From contig JASVEC010000050.1 in assembly GCA_030770535.1 (NCBI GenBank), forward strand, positions 186,001-250,000: DNA of 64,000 nucleotides. Direction: 5' to 3'. The notes beneath the pieces were generated by a model. That model saw nothing but the letters and a program-made list of their open reading frames with translations. It did not search any database and was not told the DNA's origin. This DNA is from Batkoa obscura. Taxonomy: Eukaryota > Entomophthoromycota > Entomophthoromycetes > Entomophthorales > Batkoaceae. Shown here one piece after another: positions 25,278 to 35,970 of this stretch (the stretch's first letter is position 1; each line of letters starts with the position of its first letter). The position numbers and the translations under genes are program-made.

Positions 25278-26442
25278 ATGATAGCCAATTTAACTTTTAG
25301 TTTGCAAGAATGTCTATTATATAGCAGCTATTTAAGCATTCAATTTGTATTACCATTTTATTTGTTTTTAAAGAATGAGGAGATTAAATTATCTAGAAAT
25401 TCACCAGTGATAATAAAAAAAAGATTCAAGATTGTGTTATTCAATTGCGTTTTGGCTTTCCTTTCTTTAATTTTTATTGTTAAAATTAAGGTTAATTCAA
25501 TGGTAATTTTAAGTTGAAACGCTTTATTTATTAATTCATTATTTATTCTATAAGTCTATAGCAACTATTATAAAGGAATTGGTTTATGAGTTAGGAGTAA
25601 TACCTACTAGCGGACTTTATACTTTAATAAGTAGTTCAGCTTTAATCACTGTTTTATTTATGAGTAGTTTAGTCCAGTTTTATATTGAAGAAGATTTATT
25701 TTTTCAAAAAAAAAAATTTAAATCTTATTTCAACTATTTATTTTTCAATTTATTTGGTTTAAGAGCATATATTGTTGTAAGCTTTTACTTCTGTAAATGT
25801 TCTATTTTAATCACTCTATTCAGGGTCCATTCTCTGAAGAGTTTATTTTTCGAGTATGTATGTTGTTGCCATATATCCATTCCAACCAGAATAAGAACTT
25901 AGTGATATTTTATTTGCCTTTATTTTTTGGTGCTGGTAAGTTATACTTATTATTATTTTTATTGTTTTATTATTGTTTTAGCTCATTTACATCATTTTAT
26001 TGAGAATCTTCGATTTGGTATCCCATTTAAAAGAGCCTTATATCAATCAAGTATTAACTTTTATTATTATTATAATATGTTATCTAATGATAATTAGTAT
26101 TTCAATTTTTATACACTACATTATTTGGATGGTACGCTACATTTTTATTTTTAAGAACAGGTAAATTAAATGTTATTATTGTTCATTAACGCTAATTTTT
26201 ATTAATAAGGTTCATTATGGAATCTGTTTTTATCACATACATTTTGTAATATGATGGGATTACCTTATCTGTCCTCTGAGTTAAATTCTAAATCTTTAAT
26301 TAGTAAGAATTAGTTTACATAATTTTACAATTCATAATAATACCATTTGTTTTTAGTTGTTTTGTTCCTCTATCTATTAGGTCTGGTTCTCTTTTTATAC
26401 TTGTTATATCCATTAACTGAATTAAATACTAACTTGATTTAA
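25278..26442 (+). CDS. RCE1: CAAX prenyl protease 2 (type II, RCE1)
   Basis: Integral ER-membrane protease that removes the AAX tripeptide from farnesylated or geranylgeranylated CAAX proteins. About seven exons. The catalytic segments are GPFSEEFIFRVCML (the EE-x3-R motif of the ABI/CPBP family), LFFGAAHLHHFIENL joined over an intron, LYTTLFGWYATFLFLRTGS and LSHTFCNMMGLP (second His, and Asn). Several hydrophobic segments run from residue 10 to the end, with a final VLFLYLLGLVLFLYLLYP helix. The catalytic Glu and His residues are all visible. The stop TAA at 26440-26442 overlaps the stop of the opposite-strand gene. Confidence 0.9.
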
Positions 26443-27691
26443 CTTGTCATATTTTTTAGATATAATTTTTCGTTATTAGTCGAGCTAGAGGTCGCATTTA
26501 AACTATTACCGTCTATTGTGGTACTATCTATCGTATTATTAGTTATTACACTAGGATTGTTGCTGTCTATTTCGCTATTATTTATTATGTTATTGTTATT
26601 AACATAATAAAATTTTAAGAATTGAATTCTTTTTTCCATCAATTTCAACTTTGTATAATACCAACGTTTACTAATTTCTAACTCAGTAAAATAATAATCT
26701 TCCATAATTAAATTATTAGTGGGGCATAAATTACAGCAAATTATGTCCTTTTGATAATGACTACATGTATTTAACTTATTTGATAACCAGCACTCCTCAT
26801 CAAAATGATGACAGATTAGACATACTTTATTTCGATTTGGATAAGAATACAATTGTTTTAATTTGAATTGTTCCATCTTTATCTTTTTGAGATTGTTTAT
26901 TAATAGATTTAGTAATATTTTTTTTTGATTTTTTATTGGACACTTTTTTGACAATTTTAATTGTTTATTTGATTTTTTGTTTAAATTGATTGTTAGTATA
27001 TTGTTATTATTATTAGTATTAGTATTAGTATTAGTATTGGTATTAGTATTAGTATCGATATAATTAATGATTAAAGGTATAGATAATAAATAAAATGATT
27101 CAGTAGTAGTAACAAAATTAGTATCTATCAATTCAATCTTAATACTTATCAACTTCGTCTCATCATCTTCATCATAAGTCTCATATTCATACTCCAATGA
27201 CTTATTATTATCAAAGCATTGTTTTAATTGATATGACCTTTCATCTCTTAGCTGTCTTATATAAAATGATGTTTTTTCTTGATTATTTATATTAAAAGTT
27301 GGGTTTATTTCAAATGGATTACTATGTTCTATAAAAATTTATATTAATTATACTATTCTATAATATTATTACTAATACTGTTACCTAAATAAGTGCCAGG
27401 AGCGAATTCAACCAACCAACCATCACACTCCTCTTTTTCAACTAATTGATAGTGAATATACTCGGCTTGATGGATATCTTCATTGACGTTAAAATAATAA
27501 GGATGTTCTATATTAATCCTTTGTTTAAATAAATGATTTGAATAAGCATCGTTTTTTAAGTTAAATAAGTTTAATAAAATTAAATGAAATTCTAGTAATA
27601 ACGTGGATTCTAATATTAATAACTCGAATTGTTTTGATTCATACATTAATTTTAATATTAATTTTTTCTCCAAATTGTGTTTATTGAGCAT
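26439..27691 (-). CDS. uncharacterised protein with Cys/His cluster and Asn/Thr-rich linker
   Basis: Two exons (about 27370-27691 and 26439-27330). The N-terminus is Leu-rich and contains EDIHQAEYIHYQLVEKEECD and GWLVEFAPGTYLG. The second exon has an acidic stretch (YETYDEDDET), a TNTNTNTNTN run encoded by a TAGTAT-type microsatellite, a Lys-rich segment, and a possible zinc-binding cluster (KVCLICHHFDEECW, NTCSHYQKDIICCNLCP), then a Lys/Tyr-rich helix and an Asn/Ser/Thr-rich tail. I do not recognise the family. The C-x2-C / C-x2-H / C-x2-C pattern suggests a nuclear zinc-binding protein, but this is inference. Its stop overlaps that of RCE1 tail to tail. Confidence 0.65.
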
Positions 27692-29760
27692 TGTATTTTT
27701 TTTATCGCTTTTTAATAAAATTAATGTTTGAAAAATAAATAAATGGTTGTTATATTATTGATCTATCTATTTATACTATTTTTTCTAGAAAAATAAAGCT
27801 CTTTTTTAAAGCTAATAATAAATTGTTTTAAAGTATAAAAAATAGTTAATTGTGAAACGTTTAATCTATTTATTTAAGCCCAGATTTAAATGAACTAGAT
27901 TTTGATTTAATTTTAATTCTCTCTTTATAGTAATTTAATATAACAATTATATTTAGTTTATACTACATCACATCATTTGATAGTATAAAAAACTATCAAT
28001 AGAGCATTGCAAGTATCTTATAATATGACTTTTGAAATATATTAAACTATTTACTTATAGTAATAACAGTAACTTCCGACTTCATTTTTATTATTTCCAC
28101 GAATTAAGGGGGTATTTGTATTAAAAATATAATATTATTCTTTATCTTTATTCTAGAATAATAATTATTATCAATCATTCTTAATTTTATCTCCTCATTC
28201 TTAATCACCTCTCCTTAATAATTATTCAATTGTTTGCCTTTTGTACTTTAAACTTGTTTTTATGAGTTAATAGTTCTACACCTTTTATTTATTCCTTAAG
28301 GTTTTATTTTATTTTGTTTTTTATTTTTAGAAAATATTAGATAGTAACATCCAGAAACTTTCTATGTATTATTAATATTTAAGAATTAGTCTTAAGTAAA
28401 TGGGTATCTTTAGATTATACTTAAGACCTTTTGTTTAACATTATCAATACTAATCTTTTAGCTATAAGAAATTTGAATAATAAAATGGCCATTAAAAGTG
28501 ATACTCGAATCGAGGCTATTGTTTTTAAAGGCTAACTTTTTTTAAACTATTTGTTTATGGCTTAATTTTTGATGAATCTGGAATTTTGTCTCTAAAATAT
28601 TGGCAACAGTCACCTTTTAAATAACATCTTTTTTGTTCTATTAGTATGGAAAAAAATAAGCAACGGCAAAATCAATAATTGCTTATGAACATCTTATTAC
28701 TTATGCTTTTTTATATATTAAAGTTAGCAATAATGATAGAATGAAAATTGGATAGCTCTAATTCAAATATTTTTTATTTTTTAGATGAGGGAGAGTTACA
28801 GATATTGTCTTTTATAAAAAGGAGAAAGAGGTTTTAAAGGTGATAGTAATGGTATTAACAGGGTTTTATTAACTATGATAATATAGAACCATTCTAATAA
28901 AAGCGTCAGAGGTTGAAAAGTTGAGCTATTTATTTTATAGGTAAATCCAATTACTTATATTATCTCAAATAACGCTAAATTGATTTGAAATTAATAGCTT
29001 ATAAGCTATTAACATATTGAAATTTAAAGTTGTATTACTCCACAGATAATATATTATTTATTTTTAGAAACATTATAAATAGATATTAACATGATAAGAT
29101 TTAGTTTAATCTCGAAATTTAGAATTTTATACAAAATAACAAAATTTAGATTGACATTGAAATACTTTATATACTATATTTCTAATGTTTTTTAAAAAAA
29201 ATGGCTACAAAAGACTTATTATTATTTTACACTTTCAATTATAGTAATACCATAATTTTAGAAAGCATTTAAAATTACATTAATGTTATTATAGAACAGA
29301 AATAATAAACAATATTTTATAAATAACTATATGCTTAAAATAATAAGATTATTACATAAGCATGAATAAGCGATTAACAAACACTATGATTTTTTATTTT
29401 ACTATAAGAATAATAATACTTATACGTTTAGAATGAAAAAGAAATTTAAGGACCGTTGATATAATGATATTATACTTTAATAACTAATTTATTTATACTT
29501 TATATAAGGTTTGTTAAAATTATTATTATTTTAATGAATGTTTTAGGTATACGATTTTTTTTTTAATTGTATAATAAATTATTTTTTATTTTAACGTTTT
29601 TCTTTATAAAAATTAAATAAAATCTAATTGTATAATTTATAATATTAAATTATAAAATCAGAATAATAAATTATTGGGTTTTAAAAATGTTACGTAATGA
29701 ATTAAAAAAGTTAAATTGACTAAAGATTTATTTTGTAATATAATCAATTTCTATATATAA
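27692..29760. other. 2-kb gene-free A+T-rich interval
   Basis: The longest stretch outside the mobile block without a gene. No exon on either strand has recognisable content, no tRNA-like fold was found by eye, and there is no repeat shared with other parts of the window. It separates the leftward uncharacterised gene from the rightward EndoV gene, so it carries two promoters. Confidence 0.5.
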
Positions 29761-30691
29761 ATGAATCAACTTAAAGAAAATGAATTGAAAGCCATTAAAC
29801 TAAGATGGGAACGGTAGTATTATTATACAATAAACATTAATACCAGCATAATACTTAAATTTAGAGAACAGATAGAACTAAAGAAAAGATTAGTTGAAGA
29901 TTCTTCAAGCTTAGACTTTACGATTGATTATAATAACGACCAAGTAAAAATAAATAATTTACATACCATTGCTGGAGTCGATATTTCCTTTTTTAAGAAC
30001 GAAAACAATAAAGGAATCGCTTGTTTATCAGTCTTATCTTATCCTTCATTAAAGGTAAATTTATTATATAAATTTTAGAAAATATAGTAATACATTTAGT
30101 TGATACATTTAGAAACAGAAGAAATAGAACTGAAGTACCCATATATAGCCGGTTATTTAGCGTTTAGAGAAGTAGATCCAATATTGAACCTAATTAAACG
30201 AGTGAAAGAAAAAAGGAAAGAACTTAAAATACAGTTAATAATGGTGGATGGTAACGGTAAATTTCATCCACATCAATTTGGATTAGCTTGTCATTTAGGG
30301 GTGTTAGCCAACATACCAACAATTGGTGTAAGTAAAAATTTCTTATACTTAAGTAATGAAAAGAATCTATGCAAAAATAATTTCAACTTAAGTCAATTAG
30401 AATTTATTTCTGTTGCTAAATATAAGTATGGGTTTATTATTGGAGATTCTGGTTTAGTATATGGAGCAGTAATCATTTTGTTATATGATTTTAAATATTT
30501 ATCTAATTATTATATAGGCTTTAGTCAATAATGAAACTAGTAAAAATCCCATCTTTATTTCTCAAGGCCATAGGATTGACTTGATTGATTGTATTATGAT
30601 TACTTTGAGCTGTTGTTTATATAAAATACCAGAACCTATTCGACAAGCTGATCTTAACTCTAGACAAATTATAAGAGAATTAAATTATTAA
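29761..30691 (+). CDS. endonuclease V (deoxyinosine / inosine-specific)
   Basis: Four exons beginning MNQLKENELKAIKLRWER, then EQIELKKRLVEDSS. Motifs of the Nfi/EndoV family: the catalytic Asp in TIAGVDISFF, YIAGYLAFRE (the PYIPG-YLAFRE region), IMVDGNGKFHPHQFGLACHL with the second acidic residue and His cluster, and GVSKNFLYL. The last exon gives ALVNNETSKNPIFISQGHRI. The family cleaves next to deoxyinosine in DNA or inosine in RNA. Length and motif order are normal. It sits about 200 bp upstream of ALG3 on the same strand. Confidence 0.93.
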
Positions 30692-30895
30692 CTATTTAAA
30701 TTTAAGTGTATTATTATATTATTATATTATCATTGTATATTCTTATGAAATCAAATAAGACTATTCTATATCTATCTAATTGGTTAAAGTATAATTTAAA
30801 TTAGCTAATCAAATGGAGTTTTGTGATTCATGCTTGTTTGAACAATATAAAATAATAAAATTCAAATTGACATAATACTTTATTATATTCATAGA
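30692..30895. other. short intergenic spacer EndoV-ALG3
   Basis: About 200 bp, A+T-rich; must hold the EndoV terminator and the ALG3 promoter. No motif named. Confidence 0.5.
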
Positions 30896-32311
30896 ATGAA
30901 AACTATAGCAGAGGCTGACAATAGAACTAACAAAAGTAACCGATTTAAACCTACAGGGAGGAAGATATATACTTTATTAACCGACTCGAAATATAATTCA
31001 AAATTGTGTAACTTTATTATTATATTAGAAGTTTTGTTTAATTTAGCTATTATTTTCAAAGTAAATTGTAAGTTATAGATAAAATAGAAAATAATAAAAT
31101 ATAATAACCAAACGATTATTTTAGATACTGAAATCGACTGGAAAGCATATATGCAGGAGGTAGGAGGTTTCTTAAATGGAGAACTTGATTATTCTTTATT
31201 AAGAGGAGATACTGGACCTTTAGTTTATCCTGGATTATTTGTATACATTTATAGTATATTTTATGTGATATCGAATCAAGGAAAAAACATATTACTAATG
31301 CAGTTTATCTATTTAATAATATATATAGTCCAAATTAAAATAATAAGCAAAATACATTGTAGAACAAAATTAGCACCAATCTATTTACTATTACTATGTT
31401 ACAGTAAACGAATACATTCCATCTATGTATTAAGGTTATTCAATGATCCTATAGCTATGTTAGTTTGTTATATTGGTATTTATTTTACTCTGGATCATCA
31501 GTTTTATTTTGCAACAATGCTTTATTCCTTAGCAGTAGGGATAAAAATGAATGTATTACTATTTATGCCTGGTTATTTATTTATTTTGTTTTGCAATAAG
31601 AGCTTGGTTCAATTTGTGTTAAATATTGCTATGTTTGTTATTACTCAAGCAAGTGTCCTACATTATTTTGTATCCAATATACTTATTAAATTTATTTAGA
31701 TACTTGTTGGGCTACCCTTTTTATTAAAGTATCCTCAAGAATACATAAATAATGCATTTGAATTTAATAGAAAGTTTAATTTTCAATGGACAGTAAATTG
31801 GCGAATGTTTGGTAAAGAAAGTTTTGAGTCCAACTTGTTTGCTAAAGTATTATTATTTCTTCATCTCTTTTTATTATTATTCTTTTTATTTACATGTTGG
31901 ATTAAACCATACGGCGGTCTAATTTCATTCTTAAAAAAGAGATTATCATATAACAAGAATAAGAAGAATGAAATAATGACAGGTAAATTTATGTTGGAAG
32001 TATTATATATCTCCAATTTTATTGGCATATTATGCTCTAGAACTTTGCATTATCAATTTTATTCCTGGTATTATCATACATTGCCCTTTTTGTTTTGCAT
32101 ACTAACTAGAGTTTACCCTAAATTCTATTTAATATTACAATTAATTTTATTAGAATATTGCTGGAATGTTTATCCTTCTACTAATCTATCATCTACCTTG
32201 TTATTATCTACTCATTTATCTGTTATACTTGGATTATGGTTGTATCAATTTTTGACTTGTTATTCTCATTTGAATTTGATTAATGTTATTGAGAAAACGA
32301 AAGATGAATAA
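30896..32311 (+). CDS. ALG3: Dol-P-Man:Man5GlcNAc2-PP-Dol alpha-1,3-mannosyltransferase
   Basis: ER membrane GT-C enzyme that adds the first lumenal mannose to the N-glycan lipid precursor. Exon 1 (30896-31067) ends in phase 1 before a consensus GTAAGT; exon 2 starts at 31125 and rebuilds the invariant NYTEIDWKAYMQEV, followed by FLNGELDYSLLRGDTGPLVY. Many hydrophobic segments follow, with YVLRLFNDPIAM and VGIKMNVLLFMPG, then GLPFLLKYPQEY, NRKFNFQWTVNWRM and SRTLHYQFYSWYYHTLPFL. The second intron (about 31650-31699) seems to begin GCAAGT rather than GT. Length (about 440 residues) is normal for ALG3. Confidence 0.94.
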
Positions 32312-32488
32312 TAGGATAATTATCTAATATTATAATAACAATTTCCCTTGATTCTTTTAGTTTTTAATAATAAATCATTGCTTAAGTTTTAAATTTAAGT
32401 ACGGATAACAATAACGATAGAATATCATAAAAAATAAAACAAGTGATAACAAAACATAATATACTTATACCATAATAATAATAAAACT
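32312..32488. other. convergent spacer ALG3 / PPP1R21-like
   Basis: Under 200 bp between two stops. A+T-rich; presumed overlapping 3' UTRs. Confidence 0.5.
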
Positions 32489-35400
32489 TTAATTCCAATT
32501 TTTTGTTTGAGTCACTTTAATATAATCTAAAATAACAGTTTAAATAATAATATAATGGAGGAAAAAATGAGCTTACTTTCAGAGAGTACATTAAGTTGTT
32601 CTTTATAACTAATCTCCATAGTTTGGGCATGGTCCTAAATAGTATAATATGGCATCAATATATTACTATTTTATTTTATTTTATCAAATTACCTTTTCAA
32701 TTTTTAACTCTTTTTTCACTAATAATAATTCATCATTTAAATTTTGATTGTTTAATTCAATTTGGTTTAGTTTTTCACTTAACTGTAACCATTGATGATA
32801 ATAGTGTGTCGCTTCTGAATCTGCTTTTTCAACCTAAACAAATAATTGATATTACTAATTTAATTTTATAACAAATAATAAATTTACTTGTTCATTTAAT
32901 GCTTTAATCTTTGATTCATATTGTTTTTTAACTATTTTATCATTTGTTATATCCTCTTTGTTCAAATAGTTTTTAAATTTTAACTAAAATAAAAGAATGT
33001 TATTAATATCAAAATACATTATAAACATATATTGTTATTTACTTTATCATCTATTATTATTTTGTTGTTATTTATTACACTATTATTGTGCTTATTATTA
33101 GTAGTATTGTTATTTGATATAGTATTATTGTTTTGATGATCATTAGTTAAAATGGTAGTATTTAATAATAATAATTGATTCTCCTTTTCAATCAATTGCT
33201 TATTTAATTCTTCTAATTTCTATAACAATTTTAGTATTGTATATTATTTAATACATAATATTGTATATTTACTATCTCTTTGTCATTGATTAAGTTCAAA
33301 TTATTTTGTATTTTTTGCTTCATTTCATTTATTTGTCTCTCATTTTCTTCTTCTTTTTTTTCTTTATCTTTTATTTTTGTTATTAAAGATTCTACCATGG
33401 ATTCTTTAGCATTCGCTCTTACTAAATAATATTAATATTTTATTGCTTCAAATTAACATTGTTTTACTTTGTTCGTGACTTAATTTTGAATCGAGTAGAT
33501 CCATATCTTGTAACAAATTTAAATTCCAATCAATTAAATCTTGATAATTATTTAAATTGTTTGGGTTATTCGTGTTCTATAAGGTCCATTAGTATTATTA
33601 ATCTATATTATACTACAGTATAATCTTTTACATTTAAATTTAAATTCGTTATAAATTTATTAATCTTCTTTTCGATTTCATTTTTACTATTATTTGAATT
33701 GAGACTATTATTCAAATAACTGATCTATAATATAATTAATAAATATATAATATAATACCATTTGTATTTACTGTATTATCATCAATTGTAATATAAAATG
33801 CAATCCATCGTTTGATATTACAAAATAAATGTTCTAAATAATATTATTATATTATCATGATGTTATTATAATCAAATTTACCAAAAATTATCTCCCAACC
33901 AACTAAAATTGTAAACAATTGTAAATGTAAACAATTTAATAGCATCAATTCTTCATTCTGTTCTTTTCTTTTAACCTTTATCTTAATAAAATTGATTATA
34001 TTTTTAAGATGAATTTCAACTTGATGAATTAAGTTCCATATCAATTTTATTTCGTTAGTGGAATGAGTATCGATTGATAGCCAATTAATTTTGATTAATT
34101 GATTCAATGTTTCTATTACCGGTTTACTATCCCATTCGACTGATTGAATACAATCTTTATTATTAATAATAAGTTGTTTTAATGTACTAAATATCTTATT
34201 TAATTCATTATTGATTAGTATTACTTCTTTCTTTTCTTGATGTTTTTTAGTATCATTGATTGTCCATTTATTATTTTCTTTCTTTGCTTCTTTATTAATA
34301 ATTTCAATTGCGTTTATTATTAGATTTAAACAATTCATCACTTTGTTCATTTCAAGTTGAAACTAAAAGTATTATTAATAGTTGTGTTAATTTTAATAAA
34401 TAAACTTACATTATTTAAATCAATATTTTTTCGGGTAGTGTTGTTGGTATTATCAACCAAATAAGAATATTTTTTATTTAAAGTAAATAAAAGATGTTTC
34501 ATAAACTCAACTAATTGGTTTAAACCTATCTTAATGTCATTCCATGATATATTTTGTATATAATTCTATAATTAAGACTTTTAGTATTATGTTTAGATAA
34601 TATAAAATTAAACTACATTCAAATAATTCAAAGAATCTGTATGGTCTGTAGGAAAATCTGCATTCATTTGTAGCAAAAACAAGTTATTTCCAAATAGAGC
34701 TTGTATTTTGATTAATCTGTTCAAATCCATTTCATTGACGGTATTCTCTTCTTTTTTATTTAATAATGATTTCAGTTTTAATCTAATTTAAAAATGTATC
34801 AATATTAATAATATCATGATAAATCATTATTAAATTACCTTTCGATAGAATCAATGATTTTTACTAAATTGTCTTCCAAATTGTTTTTTTCGTTAATTAA
34901 AAATTGATATTCCTCACTATTTTTATTATTTATTGTGTTTAATTGAATCTGGAAGCCATGTTAAATATTATAATATATTATCGACATAAACTTACTTTCA
35001 ATTCTTTAATTTCTTCTTCTAATATTGCCTTTTTATTGCTTTCAATCTCTATTTTTATTTCGTGGTCACTCTTCAAATCATCAATTAAGCCATGTAGCTT
35101 TTCTAAGTATAATTAATATATATAATAACAATGAAAGATATATATTTTTACCATTTTCATAAATCTTATTTTCTAAATCTAAAGTTGCTGCCTCCAACTG
35201 AACATTTAATTCTTCTAATCTCTTTTTACCATTTGTCGATAACCAACCTGTTTTAAAAGGCTACTATATTAGATAATTTTAATAAATTGTTGCTATAGTA
35301 ACTATTACTTTATTGTTGCTTCCTTGTAAAGTTTCGACTTTTTTAGATAAACCTTTATTATGAAAATTTAAAACCTCTAAGTCTTGGTTATACTATGTAT

Positions 35401-35812
35401 TTACAACAAAAAGCTAGTATTAATTATTAAAAATAAAACTATAAAAAAAGAAAATACTTTTCTTAACTCATTTTCTTTTTGTTTCAATTGTTCCACCAAT
35501 TTTGTATTGTTAGATTGTTCCTAGTTTTATTTTAAGCTTAAGTTTGGCTTTAGTTACTTTATTCTTACATTTATAACAGCTTTTTTTAATATCGAGTGTT
35601 GCGCCTTTATTCTATTTTTATATTAAATTTATTCATCTAATATTATTATAGTTACTTTGAAAATTCTTGTAATAATCTTTGATATTTTTCAGATAACTCA
35701 TCAAGATCAGTTGTAGCTACAGCACCTAATGATAATTTTTAAGTGATAAATGATAATATTAATTAATAATAATAAAATTACCACTTGAAAATATTGAAGA
35801 GGAATTGGACAT
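32489..35812 (-). CDS. PPP1R21-like coiled-coil protein (KLRAQ / FERRY-type)
   Basis: More than a dozen short exons, mostly coiled coil. The N-terminus MSNSSSIFSSGAVATTDLDE continues EKYQRLLQEFSKIKAQHSIL, then KKAVINEQSNNTKLVEQLKQ and KENELRK; NFHNKGLSKKVETLQG follows. This matches in order the KLRAQ domain of animal PPP1R21 (EYSKLRAQNQVLKK, VVDEQANS, LKEQLKMKDQSLRK, FRNLQLAKRVELLQ, the last three as I recall them). The 3' exons, VEKADSEATHYYHQWLQLSE and MEISYKEQLNVLSE, match the C-terminal TTKRSYEDQLSMMSDHL-type segment. The middle part (33847-34350) is an Asn/Lys/Ile-rich helical region. Animal PPP1R21 works in endosomal sorting and in the FERRY mRNA-transport complex. Exon joins in the middle are only partly worked out. 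Confidence 0.78.
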
Positions 35813-35970
35813 TAAAATATACGCTCGCTCTTTAATAAAGTTGCTAAACAAAACTTAAAGGTAATAATAATTTGTAATTTTAAAAGTACAAAAGCTTACT
35901 TTGATTGGATTAAACAAGTAATATGACGGCTATAAAAATGGTAAATTTGTCAATAAGTAATTAGTTTATC
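35813..35970. promoter_or_regulatory. compact bidirectional promoter, PPP1R21-like / XPF
   Basis: Only 158 bp lie between two diverging start codons, so the two genes very probably share promoter elements. A+T-rich; no named motif. Confidence 0.55.

Noticed and set aside
27692-29760. Possible hidden gene, RNA gene or centromere-like block in the 2-kb gap
   Set aside because: No exon with family-like content, no tRNA fold and no tandem array visible; A+T-richness alone is normal here.
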